In this document: piece by piece, positions 23,317-31,685 of the stretch
Position numbering within the stretch: the first letter of the stretch is position 1
Layout: each line of letters starts with the position of its first letter
Origin: UBA1127 sp965116355
GTDB taxonomy: Bacteria; Chloroflexota; Dehalococcoidia; Lucifugimonadales; UBA1127
Direction: 5' to 3'
Length of the DNA: 64,000 nt
NCBI GenBank assembly: GCA_965116355.1
Contig: OZ220679.1
Coordinates: 1,984,001 to 2,048,000, forward strand
Notes under the pieces: generated by a model
Databases searched by the model: none
What the model was told of the DNA's origin: nothing
The model's input: the letters and a program-made list of their open reading frames with translations, nothing else
Made by a program: the position numbers and the translations under genes

Positions 23317-23421
23317 ATGCTATACTGCGGCATGGTGAGGACCGGCTGGTACAGCAGTCACCCCTTGAGTTGCACGTGCTACTGGTGCAATGAGGGCCGC
23401 CCGCAGCAAGCATGGAGCTGA
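23317..23421 (+). CDS. 34-residue Cys-motif peptide
   Basis: AGGAGG at 23307-23312 is followed after four bases by ATG 23317. The frame encodes GWYSSHPLSCTCYWCNEGR and stops with TGA at 23421, overlapping the start of the CAP gene in another frame. The motif matches the N-terminus of the 21122 protein, where it is fused to a TM segment. Either this is a coupled micropeptide or the gene was once fused to the CAP protein and split by a frameshift. Confidence 0.55.
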   Translation: MLYCGMVRTGWYSSHPLSCTCYWCNEGRPQQAWS

Positions 23422-24691
23422 ATCCCAGGTGCGTAGCATAGCGTTGCTATTGTCCCTCATGGCGCTGGCCGCGGTAGTCGGCTGGGCAATTGGTGACAAC
23501 CAACAGCGCGAGCGTGCATCGGCGCAGTTGGTTGAGCAGAGTGCACCCCCCGCATCCGCTTTTCCTGTGCAACCCGCATCCACCGCGACGCCGCCCGTCG
23601 CAGTGGCGCGGGCGACCGCCGCACCAACACCATCCCCTACTCCTCCAGCTACGCGAGTTCCTGCGCTTATTCCCAGTGCCACGCCCCGTCCAAGCCCTAC
23701 CCCCGTCCCACCAACGGCAACGCCGTTACCACCCACGCCCATCCCTCCAACCGCGACCCCGCCGCCGACACCAACTCCAACACCAAGTGGAGAGGCCCGT
23801 TTGGCGCAACTGCGCCAGTACGCGCTTGGTCTCATCAACAAAGACCGTGCGGACCATAGTCTGCCGCCGGTGGTTCTGGGGACGAACCTCGCTGCCCAGG
23901 ACCACGCACAAGACATGTTGAAGCATGACTACTTTGGGCATTGGTGGGCGGACGGCCGCAAGCCGTACATGGTGTACTCCCAAGCCGGGGGCACAAGCTA
24001 CGCTGCCGAGAACGTCGCCACGGCGGGGTTCACAAACGCACAATGGGCTGCCCAAGGCTGCGACCGCTTCCTAGTACGCTGCATCGTGCCATCGACAGAG
24101 AAGGCTATCGAGGATGCGCAGTGGGGGATGATGTACGACGATGCCCATGCGAATTGGGGACACCGCGATAACATATTGGGGGCGACGCACAGGGCGGTGA
24201 ACATCGGGATTGCGTCGAATGGGCGGCGGGTGGTGTTTGTTCAGCACTTTGAGGGCGGTGCTGCGGTCGCCACGCAGCCGCCGAAGATAGTCGACGGCCG
24301 CTACCTCACGCTGACGTTGATGAAAATGGAGGAAGGCATCGATATTGGCGGCGTGGTGAGCATCTACTTCGATCCACTGCCACGGCCAATGACACCGGCA
24401 ATGAACGACGTGCTGGACAGTTACTGCCTCGGCGGCGGTGCGACAACGCGGTGTGGCGATCCGGTCGCCAGGATCTTGCCGCCCCTTGAGCCAGGTTACT
24501 TCTACTCGAATCTGGATGCTGGAGAAGTGGTCGCGCAGACATGGGAGGAAACCTCTTCCCAGTTCACCCTACGCGCGGATGTTGCCGCGCAACTGCAACA
24601 ACGCGGCGTCTACACGGTGGTGGTGTGGCGGGATTCCGGCGCCCAGAGGCTCAGCGAACGATTGGTGGAGTTGACGATATTGCCAGAATAG
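23390..24691 (+). CDS. Membrane-anchored CAP-domain protein
   Basis: A 433-residue protein with an N-terminal TM segment or signal anchor (RSIALLLSLMALAAVVGWAI), a Pro/Thr-rich linker to about residue 130, and a CAP domain (LINKDRADHSLPPVVLGTN, AQDHAQDMLKHDYFGHWW, HRAVNIGIASNGRRVVFVQHFEGG). It shares the full C-terminal half with the 21351 protein, so they are tandem duplicates. ATG 23390 lacks a ribosome-binding site; GTG 23429 is an alternative. CAP proteins are extracellular and have varied roles. Confidence 0.75.
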   Translation: MRAARSKHGAESQVRSIALLLSLMALAAVVGWAIGDNQQRERASAQLVEQSAPPASAFPVQPASTATPPVAVARATAAPTPSPTPPATRVPALIPSATPRPSPTPVPPTATPLPPTPIPPTATPPPTPTPTPSGEARLAQLRQYALGLINKDRADHSLPPVVLGTNLAAQDHAQDMLKHDYFGHWWADGRKPYMVYSQAGGTSYAAENVATAGFTNAQWAAQGCDRFLVRCIVPSTEKAIEDAQWGMMYDDAHANWGHRDNILGATHRAVNIGIASNGRRVVFVQHFEGGAAVATQPPKIVDGRYLTLTLMKMEEGIDIGGVVSIYFDPLPRPMTPAMNDVLDSYCLGGGATTRCGDPVARILPPLEPGYFYSNLDAGEVVAQTWEETSSQFTLRADVAAQLQQRGVYTVVVWRDSGAQRLSERLVELTILPE

Positions 24692-24695
24692 CCCC

Positions 24696-25961
24696 CTACC
24701 CCCGCCCCACTCCGCGTGGCGCGCGGCTGATGTAGACCAACGCCGCAGTGATCAGCCAGAACACCAGCACCATCAGGAACGCCGCGTTGTAGTCGCCGCG
24801 CCAGGCGTGGAGCCGTTCCAGCGCCAGCGGCGCGATGCCCGCCGCGAAGTTCATGGGCATCCACATCATGCCCCGGATCGCGCCGATGTGCTGCCGGCCG
24901 AAGTAGATCGGCGCGAGGATCGCCTGCAGCTGGAAGAAGGAGCCCATGGTCAGACCCTGCGCCATCGCCCATACCACCAGCATCGCCTCGTTGCGCACCA
25001 GCAGGATGATGACGACGCCGATGGCCGAGAGCAGCATCTGGATGGTGAAGACCGGCCGGACCTCGAACCTCGACGCGAAGTAGCCCCACACGAAGCGGGA
25101 GCTGACGGAGAAGATGCCGAACACGAAGACGCCGAATGCCGCCGTCGCCGCGTCAAACCCCACCTCCCGGAAGTAGGGGACCCAGTGCGACTGGTAGCCG
25201 GGGAAGCCGAACATGCCCACGAAGGCGGCAATCGTCAGCAGCCAGAAGGCCTGGGTCCGGAGCGCCTGCCTCGCCGTGAGGCCCGTGTCGTAGTTGGCGG
25301 GTGCGGCTGGGCCTCGTGACGGTGGCGGAGCCGCGTCGCCGTCGGGCAGCATGCCGACGTCCTCGGGCCGCGAGCGGACGAGGAACGTCAGCGGCAGCAT
25401 CGTCACCAGGATGCTGAGGCCGGACCAGAGCCACGCGTCGCGCCAGCCGACCCAGGCGATGAGGGCCGTCAGCACGACGGGGAACGCCAGCACGCCCATG
25501 GGCGGGCCGACCTGGAACCACGTCATTGCCGCCGCCCGCCGCCGCACGAACCACTTGACCGCAATGGCCTCGAGGACGACGGGGCTCGCGAGGGCCGTGC
25601 CGGCTGCGCCGACGATGCCGTACCAGAACACGAAGTCGAAGGGTGTCTCCGCCCACTTCACCATCATGAAGGACAGCGCCATGAGCACCGCGCCGGCCGG
25701 CATGATCACCCGTGGCGCCCAGCGGTGCTCGGCCAGCGGGCCGAGCATGGCGCCGATGATGCCGCCCGCGAACATCCGCAGCGACAGCGCGCCGAAGATG
25801 AGTGAGGCGCTCCATCCGAGATCGTCGCGCATAGGGATGAGGAAGACGCCCGCGGCGAAGGAGGCCCCGCCGACGGCGTAGAAGCCCTGCACCGCGGCCA
25901 CCACCACCTGCCACCATCCGAAAAAGAGGCGAGGGGCGGCTGTGGCTGCTGGCGTGGTCAT
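24696..25961 (-). CDS. MFS transporter, 'FFGWW' subgroup
   Basis: A 421-residue major facilitator protein with about 12 hydrophobic segments, starting at ATG 25961 behind GGGAGGG. The LFFGWWQVVVAAVQG opening, the conserved WFVRRRAAAM after TM5, FLVRSRPEDVGMLPDGD in the central loop and IYFGRQHIGAIRG late in the protein are shared with the transporters at 35990 and 37270. This is the oxalate/formate-antiporter-like set, but the substrate is unknown. Confidence 0.85.
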   Translation of the reverse strand: MTTPAATAAPRLFFGWWQVVVAAVQGFYAVGGASFAAGVFLIPMRDDLGWSASLIFGALSLRMFAGGIIGAMLGPLAEHRWAPRVIMPAGAVLMALSFMMVKWAETPFDFVFWYGIVGAAGTALASPVVLEAIAVKWFVRRRAAAMTWFQVGPPMGVLAFPVVLTALIAWVGWRDAWLWSGLSILVTMLPLTFLVRSRPEDVGMLPDGDAAPPPSRGPAAPANYDTGLTARQALRTQAFWLLTIAAFVGMFGFPGYQSHWVPYFREVGFDAATAAFGVFVFGIFSVSSRFVWGYFASRFEVRPVFTIQMLLSAIGVVIILLVRNEAMLVVWAMAQGLTMGSFFQLQAILAPIYFGRQHIGAIRGMMWMPMNFAAGIAPLALERLHAWRGDYNAAFLMVLVFWLITAALVYISRAPRGVGRG

Positions 25962-26120
25962 GGCCCTCCCTGGTTGCGGTGCAGGCTGCTCCTGGTCGCG
26001 AGTGTAGCAGATTCGCCGTTGCCGTCCTGACACCGGCGTGTTGAGGGCACGCACATCGTGAGGCTACTTTGGACTCGCAGGGATCATCCGGACCACGGAT
26101 GGAGGCGGGGAGGGCGGCTG

Positions 26121-26276
26121 CGAAAAGGAAATCAATTCAATGTGTATCTGGAGATCTGGCCCCCAGCTATGGAATTGATTGAAAACAAAGGACTGGTCAG
26201 CTATGGATTGTTTTCAAACAATTCGTCCGGCTAGCTATGCATTGTTTGGGAACAATCGAAACAATCAGCTATGGGG
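26121..26276 (+). repeat. Intergenic palindrome-array repeat, copy A
   Basis: The array opens with an AATTCAATGTGTATCTGG segment, then has several CAGCTATGG/ATTGTTT...AAACAAT units, including dyads such as ATTGTTTTCAAACAAT. An inverted relative lies at 57071-57236. The AT-rich palindromes stand out from the GC-rich surroundings. Bases 25962-26120 hold nothing else recognisable. Confidence 0.65.
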
Positions 26277-26319
26277 CGGCCTTTGTTTCGAGCAGCGATG
26301 CGGGCGGCCGGGTGTCGAA

Positions 26320-26937
26320 CTAGGTGATGGGTTCGGACCTCCGCAGGCGAAGGTACTCCTGGAACTTGTTCTCCAGGGCGGGGTTGGACTGGAAGGCGCC
26401 GCGGCGAGCAGTGGTGATCGTCGTGCTGGAGCGCTGCTGGACGCCGCGCGAGATCATGCAGTAGTGGACGGCCTCCACGACGACAATGACGCCCAGCGGA
26501 TCGAGGCTCGTGTCGATGGCGCGGGCGATCTGCTGCGTCATCCGCTCCTGCACCTGCAACCGCCGCGCAAAGACCTCGACGACGCGGGAGAGCTTGGACA
26601 ATCCCGTGATGACCCGGCTCCGGCCGTTGGGGATGTAGGCCATGTGCACCACCCCGCGGATGGGCGCGATGTGGTGCTCACACGTGGACGTGAACTGGAT
26701 GTTGTCCTGGATGATCATGTCGTCGGAGCCCTGGGGGAAGTCGTCCTCGTCCAACTGGAAGATCACGCTCAGGTGGTCCTCTGGGGCTTCCTCCCCGCCC
26801 TGGGTGTAGGTCAACAGCGCCTCGGCCCAGCGCTCGGGCGTGCGGCGCAGGCCCTCGCGCTCAGGGTCCTCGCCGAGGATCTCGAGCACCCGGCGGAGCA
26901 GCGGCTTCAGACATTCGATGCGTTCCTGTCGGTCCAT
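26320..26937 (-). CDS. folE: GTP cyclohydrolase I
   Basis: FolE converts GTP to 7,8-dihydroneopterin triphosphate, the first step of folate and of queuosine/7-deazaguanine synthesis. The 205-residue protein has the zinc/active-site motif STCEHH, the GLSKLSRVVEVFARRLQVQERMT stretch and a C-terminal HYCMISRGVQ with Cys. The start is ATG 26937; ATG 26958 in frame is possible, and both overlap or abut the end of queC. It lies downstream of queD-queC, pointing to use for queuosine. Confidence 0.93.
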   Translation of the reverse strand: MDRQERIECLKPLLRRVLEILGEDPEREGLRRTPERWAEALLTYTQGGEEAPEDHLSVIFQLDEDDFPQGSDDMIIQDNIQFTSTCEHHIAPIRGVVHMAYIPNGRSRVITGLSKLSRVVEVFARRLQVQERMTQQIARAIDTSLDPLGVIVVVEAVHYCMISRGVQQRSSTTITTARRGAFQSNPALENKFQEYLRLRRSEPIT

Positions 26938-26944
26938 GGGGGTG

Positions 26945-27598
26945 TCATTCCTTTGCATATGGGGTCTTATCCGGCACGCCGGCCTCGGCGAACGCCTCCC
27001 GGCGCTCGCGGCACTTGTTGCAGTCGCCGCAGTGCCGGCCCTCGGTCGGGGCGACGCAGGTGAGGCTGAGCTCAAGCGGCAGGTGGCTGTGGGTGCGAAT
27101 GAGCTGGGCTTTGCTGCCGCCGCGGTATGGAGCCTCCACGATGACCCGGTGCCCCAGACCCTGCGACAGCACCGAGGCGTAGCTCTCGAAGAACGACGGC
27201 GTCGCGTCCGGGAAGGGGTTGCCTCCCAGCGTCCCGATGGCGATTCGCGAGACGCTGTGGGTGCTGCACCACACGGCGGCGAGGCCCAGCAGGAGGACGT
27301 TTCGCCCGGGGATGAAGACAGCCTCGTCGGGGGCGTTGTAGCCGGGGATGTTCTCACCGGTGACGCTCCAGTGGCGGCCGTAGACCTGCCGCACGGGGAC
27401 GGAGAGCGTCGTCACGGGGCGCACGTTGGCGCTGCCGAGGGCCCGTACGAAGGAGACGAGGGCGGCGTGCTCTGCGTCCTCCCAGGCAAGGCCCTTGCGC
27501 ACGTAGATGGGGGTGACGATGGCGTCCTCCGCCATGTCAGCCACAAGGATGCAGCTATCGAGGCCGCCGCTGGCGAGGGCTGCCACTTCGTCGGGCAT
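26945..27598 (-). CDS. queC: 7-cyano-7-deazaguanine synthase
   Basis: QueC makes preQ0 from 7-carboxy-7-deazaguanine with ammonia and ATP. The 217-residue protein has the PP-loop SGGLDS near its start, IPGRNVLLLGLAA in the middle, and the zinc-binding Cys set CVAPTEGRHCGDCNKC. Its start directly follows the queD stop. The preceding enzyme, QueE, is not encoded in this window. Confidence 0.93.
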   Translation of the reverse strand: MPDEVAALASGGLDSCILVADMAEDAIVTPIYVRKGLAWEDAEHAALVSFVRALGSANVRPVTTLSVPVRQVYGRHWSVTGENIPGYNAPDEAVFIPGRNVLLLGLAAVWCSTHSVSRIAIGTLGGNPFPDATPSFFESYASVLSQGLGHRVIVEAPYRGGSKAQLIRTHSHLPLELSLTCVAPTEGRHCGDCNKCRERREAFAEAGVPDKTPYAKE

Positions 27599-28009
27599 CT
27601 ATTCCTCCCGGTAGACCGCGTAGCTCGACGGGGTCTCCCAGAGGCGGACCTCGGTGAGCGCCAGGCCGTTCTCGCGCGCCTGCTCGAAAATGTGCTTCGC
27701 AATGTTCTCCGCTGTGGGGTTGACGTCCAGCAGGTAGAGGGGCTCGCCCAGCTCCGACAGCGCGGGGATGACGGGATCGTCGCGGCGGAGCAGCATCTTG
27801 TGGTCCAGGTGCTCGTCGACCCAGCCCTTGATGATGTCGCGGACCTCCGTGAAGTCTCGCACCATGCCGAGCCGGTCGAGGGTGTCCGACTCGAGGTCGA
27901 CCTCGAGGAGGCCGTTGTGGCCGTGGAGCTGCTTGCACTTGCCGTCGTACTCCAGCAGCCGGTGGCCGTAACAGAAGTCGATGGTCTTGGTGATCCTGTG
28001 CCGCGCCAT
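27599..28009 (-). CDS. queD: 6-carboxy-5,6,7,8-tetrahydropterin synthase
   Basis: The 136-residue protein has FCYGHRLLEYDGKCKQLHGHN, supplying the zinc-binding His residues and the catalytic Cys of the QueD/PTPS fold, plus LDHKMLL, NPTAENIA and a final LWETPSSYAVY. It acts on the FolE product. The three genes run queD-queC-folE with no gaps, so they form one operon for preQ0 synthesis. Confidence 0.92.
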   Translation of the reverse strand: MARHRITKTIDFCYGHRLLEYDGKCKQLHGHNGLLEVDLESDTLDRLGMVRDFTEVRDIIKGWVDEHLDHKMLLRRDDPVIPALSELGEPLYLLDVNPTAENIAKHIFEQARENGLALTEVRLWETPSSYAVYREE

Positions 28010-28036
28010 GCTTGGCTCCTCCGATTCCTAGTCCGC

Positions 28037-28069
28037 CCGTTCATCCTGAGCTTGTCGAAGGACGAACGG
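28037..28069 (+). repeat. REP-like repeat, copy 2
   Basis: CCGTTCATCCTGAGCTTG with TCGAAGGACGAACGG: the full-length form with inverted ends, between queD and the SDR gene upstream of it. Confidence 0.65.
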
Positions 28070-28080
28070 TGTGTTTCTGC

Positions 28081-28845
28081 CTATCCCTGGGCGCCGGGGC
28101 CGGCGAGGTGCCGGCCGGCGTCAACGCGGATGGTCTCGCCGGTGATGGTCTCGCTCTTGAGCAGCGTGATGAGAAACTCGGCAAGCTCGTCCGCGGAGGA
28201 CTCTCGCCGCAGGGGGGCCTGCGCGAGGATGTCGTCGTGCCACTCGGCTTCCGTGATGTCGGCCGGGCGCATGGTCGGCCCCGGCGCGAGGACGTTCACG
28301 AGGATGCCGTGGGAGGCCAGCTCAGCGGCGAAGGCGCGCGTCATGAACTGCACGGCAGCCTTGGCGGTCAGATAGGGAAGATACTCACGATAGGGGGTCT
28401 CGCCGGCGGCCCAGTCGCCGAACAGGACGATGTGGCCGCGCGTCGGACCGGGGTTGAGCAGCATCGCGCGGGCCGCGTGGAGGGCGAGGAGGTAGCTCCC
28501 CTTGGCCGTGCTCATCGCGCGGTCCCAGGCGACCGAATCGAGCAGAGGCAGCGGCGCGCGGGGAAAGTCCGAGGCGAGGTTGACGACGAAGCTGAGGTCG
28601 CCCAATTCGGCGACGGCCTGCTCCACCATTGACTGCACGTCAGCCTCGTGGCTCAGGTCGCCCTGAATGGTGCAGACCGTGGCGCCGGTGGCGGCGACGG
28701 AGTCGCGCAGAGATTCGGCCTCGGTGGCGGAACTGCGGTAGCCGATGGCGATGTTGATGCCTTCCTGCGCCATTCGCCGCGCAAGGACGGCGCCGACGCG
28801 CCGTGCGCCCACAATGAGCGCGCCTTTGCCATGCAGGGTGATCAA
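28081..28845 (-). CDS. SDR-family protein, pteridine-reductase-like
   Basis: A 254-residue SDR. Instead of the usual TGxxxGxG it has VGARRVGAVLARRM, with YRSSATEAESL, a VNLASDF strand, YLTAK at the active site and NVLAPGPTMRP. This set recalls pteridine reductases (PTR1/FolM group). A TTG at 28845, eight bases after GGAG, is the likely start because nothing upstream in frame resembles the family. Its position next to folE-queC-queD supports a pterin substrate, but this is inference. Confidence 0.65.
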   Translation of the reverse strand: MITLHGKGALIVGARRVGAVLARRMAQEGINIAIGYRSSATEAESLRDSVAATGATVCTIQGDLSHEADVQSMVEQAVAELGDLSFVVNLASDFPRAPLPLLDSVAWDRAMSTAKGSYLLALHAARAMLLNPGPTRGHIVLFGDWAAGETPYREYLPYLTAKAAVQFMTRAFAAELASHGILVNVLAPGPTMRPADITEAEWHDDILAQAPLRRESSADELAEFLITLLKSETITGETIRVDAGRHLAGPGAQG

Positions 28846-28987
28846 CGGGCATGCTCCAAGGAGAGGAGGTGGGTTACGTTGCTGGAATTGTAGCACACCA
28901 GGGAACCGCGGGGGCGCTTGTCCCCGTTGAAAGAGTGACGGGTTGCAGATCACCCCGGACCTTGATTCGCCAAATGCAGGAGACCCA

Positions 28988-29752
28988 ATGACCAACCTCC
29001 CCATCCCGGCCTACATGGAGTTTTTCGGCGACGACTACCTCGGTGCATACCGGGAGACGATTTCCCCGGAGAACGCCGTGGTGGAGTCGGCGTTTGTGCA
29101 CCGGGTATTGCAGCTCACCCGGGACGCTGAGGTGCTGGACTTGTGCTGCGGGCATGGGCGGCACGCGGTCATCCTCGCGTTGACGGGGCTGCGGGTAACG
29201 GGCCTCGATCTGAGCGAGGCGTATTTGGAGCGCGCCGCGGCCATCGCGGCGAGTGCCGGCGTCGACTTGCCGCTGGTGCGCAGCGACATGCGGGAGATCC
29301 CCTTCGAAGGGCGCTTCGACGCGGTGATCAATGTCTTCACGTCCTTCGGCTACCTGAACTCGGACGCGGAGGACATGAAGGTGCTGCGTCAGGTGGCCAG
29401 GGCGCTCAAGCCCGGCGGCCAGTTCCTCATTGACCTGATCAACCGCGAGTGGGTGGTCTCCAACTACGTCCGGGACGAGCGCAAGGTGGTCCCCAACGGC
29501 ACCGTCTACCAGGAGCGGCGCGAGATAGACCTGCTGCACAGCCGCATCAACAACAGCTTCTGGGTGACGACTCCCGACGGTACGACGCACCACACGGACG
29601 GCCTCACCATCCGGCTGTACTCGCTGACGGAGCTTGTGCGGATGCTGGACGCGGCGGGGCTGGCCTACCGCGCGGTGTACGGCGGCTACGAGCTCGAGCG
29701 GTACAACATCGAGGCGCGGAGAATGATCGTGGTGGCCGACAAGCCTCGCTGA
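28988..29752 (+). CDS. SAM-dependent methyltransferase
   Basis: A 254-residue class I methyltransferase: motif I VLDLCCGHGRHAV, GLDLSEAYLERA, FDAVINVFTSFGYL, then LKPGGQFLIDLINREW. The ATG at 28988 follows CAGGAG. The substrate is unknown. It is divergent from the SDR gene. Confidence 0.8.
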   Translation: MTNLPIPAYMEFFGDDYLGAYRETISPENAVVESAFVHRVLQLTRDAEVLDLCCGHGRHAVILALTGLRVTGLDLSEAYLERAAAIAASAGVDLPLVRSDMREIPFEGRFDAVINVFTSFGYLNSDAEDMKVLRQVARALKPGGQFLIDLINREWVVSNYVRDERKVVPNGTVYQERREIDLLHSRINNSFWVTTPDGTTHHTDGLTIRLYSLTELVRMLDAAGLAYRAVYGGYELERYNIEARRMIVVADKPR

Positions 29753-29820
29753 CGGCGGGGGTGATGCTCAACAGCGCGGACGGAAATGCAGAAAACACAC
29801 TTTTCCTACTTGCTCCCTAT

Positions 29821-29850
29821 TTGACATATAGTCTGGAAGAGCATTAGATT
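29821..29850 (+). promoter_or_regulatory. Sigma-70-type promoter for ABC exporter
   Basis: TTGACA (29821-29826), 18-base spacer, TAGATT (29845-29850). The ATG at 29862 would be only a few bases after the start of transcription, so the mRNA may be almost leaderless. The flanking DNA is clearly AT-richer than the genes. Confidence 0.55.
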
Positions 29851-29861
29851 TAAATACTGTT

Positions 29862-31685
29862 ATGCCTACTATCATTCGCATCGTGGGCCTGGTGCTCAAG
29901 AAATACAAGCGCCGGCTCACCATGGGCTACATCTCGATGATCGGCGCAGCCCTCGTGGCGCTGGCGGTGCCTCGTATTCTCGGACAAAGCGTCAACAGCG
30001 TCCTCGAATCCGGCGAACGCGATGTCGAGGCCCTCTGGTGGCTGGCGTTTGCGTTGCTCCTCGCCGGTGCGTCGCGGGGCATCTTCGCCTTCGGGCAGAC
30101 CTACTTCGCGGAGTCCACGTCGCAGAAGGTGGCGTACGACATCCGCAACAACTTCTACAACAAGCTGCAGCACCTGAGCTTCGCCTTCCACGACAAGCAG
30201 AACACCGGCGACCTGATGTCGCGCGCGACGGCCGACGTCGAGGGCGTGCGGATGTTCGTGAACATGGGCGCCGTCCGGTTCGGCTTCGTCGTGGCGATGA
30301 TCGCCGGCATTGCAGTCGCGATGTTCCTGACCGACGTGACGCTGGCGCTGGTGAGCCTGGCATTCGTGCCGCTCCTCGGCTGGCGTGCCGTCGACACGAG
30401 CCGTGGGTTGCGGCGGAAGTGGATGGAGGTCCAGCGGCTCACCGGTGAGATGGTCACCACCATGCAGGAGAACCTTTCCGGAATGCGTGTGGTCAAGGCC
30501 TTCTCCGCCGAGAACTACGAGCAGGCGAAGTTCGAGGAGCGAGCGGAGCGCGTCCGGGAGGCCACGTACGAGGCGCAGCGCATCTGGGCCCGGAACTACA
30601 GCGTGATGAACTTCTTTTTCCTGGGCGCGCTGGCCGCGATCCTGTACGTCGGCGGCAATCAGGTGATAGACGGGCGGGTGGTGACCGGCACCGGGCAGGT
30701 CATCTACACCGGCCTAACGCCGGGCGACCTGACGGCTTTCCTCTTCTACATGGGCCTGCTGACCATGCCCGTCCGCATGATGGGGTGGATGGTCAACAGT
30801 TTCTCCCGCGCAGTCTCCTCCGGCCAGCGGCTCTTCCAGATCCTCGACTGGGAATCGCCGGTGTACGAGAAGCCCGACGCCACGGAGCTCGGGCGAGTCA
30901 AAGGCGTGGTCGAGTTCAAGAACGTGTCCCTGTCCTACGACGGCGATGCCCACGCGCTGCAGGACATCAACGTGTCCATCGCGCCGGGCGAGGTCGTGGC
31001 GCTGGTGGGCCGGCCGGGCAGCGGCAAGACAACCTTCGCCCACCTGCTTCCCCGGTTCTACGACCCGACAGGCGGGGAGATCACCATCGACGGCGTGGAC
31101 ATCCGGGAGGCGACGCTGGAGTCGCTGCGGCGCAATGTCGGCATCGTGCAGCAGGACGTGTTCATCCACACGGCGACCATCGCCGAGAACATCGCGTACG
31201 GCAAGGGCGATGCCTCCGACGAGGACATCCGCGAGGTGGCGTCCATCGCGCAGCTCCACGAGTTCATCGCCGGCCTTCCCGACCAGTACGAGACCATCGT
31301 CGGCGAGCGGGGCGGCGGGCTGTCCGGCGGGCAGAAGCAACGGCTGTCCATCGCTCGGACCATCCTGATGAACCCGCCCATCCTCATCCTAGACGACTCC
31401 ACGTCCAGCGTGGACGCGCACACGGAGCACCTGGTGCAAGAGGGGCTGGAGGAGGTGATGAGCGGTCGCACCACCATCGTGGTGACCAACCGGCTCAGCG
31501 CCATCCGCAACGCCGATGTAATCCTCGTGTTCAGGGACGGCAGCATCGTGCAGCGGGGCACGCACGAGGAGCTGCTGGCCAAGGGAGGCGAGTACACAAG
31601 CCTGTATGAATCGCAGCTCAAGCCCATGGAAGAGGCTGCGCTGCAAGAGGTCCGGCTGGCCGGCGACATGGAGGTCTCGGATTGA
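29862..31685 (+). CDS. ABC exporter half-transporter with degenerate ATPase site
   Basis: A 607-residue fused membrane-ATPase subunit with six TM helices in the first 320 residues. The nucleotide-binding domain has Walker A GRPGSGKTT (about 382), signature LSGGQ and Walker B ILILDDSTS, where the catalytic Glu is Asp. The H-loop is VTNRLS, where His is Asn. These changes mark the degenerate half of heterodimeric exporters. The partner gene overlaps by four bases. The substrate is unknown (drug, lipid or peptide). Confidence 0.9.
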   Translation: MPTIIRIVGLVLKKYKRRLTMGYISMIGAALVALAVPRILGQSVNSVLESGERDVEALWWLAFALLLAGASRGIFAFGQTYFAESTSQKVAYDIRNNFYNKLQHLSFAFHDKQNTGDLMSRATADVEGVRMFVNMGAVRFGFVVAMIAGIAVAMFLTDVTLALVSLAFVPLLGWRAVDTSRGLRRKWMEVQRLTGEMVTTMQENLSGMRVVKAFSAENYEQAKFEERAERVREATYEAQRIWARNYSVMNFFFLGALAAILYVGGNQVIDGRVVTGTGQVIYTGLTPGDLTAFLFYMGLLTMPVRMMGWMVNSFSRAVSSGQRLFQILDWESPVYEKPDATELGRVKGVVEFKNVSLSYDGDAHALQDINVSIAPGEVVALVGRPGSGKTTFAHLLPRFYDPTGGEITIDGVDIREATLESLRRNVGIVQQDVFIHTATIAENIAYGKGDASDEDIREVASIAQLHEFIAGLPDQYETIVGERGGGLSGGQKQRLSIARTILMNPPILILDDSTSSVDAHTEHLVQEGLEEVMSGRTTIVVTNRLSAIRNADVILVFRDGSIVQRGTHEELLAKGGEYTSLYESQLKPMEEAALQEVRLAGDMEVSD

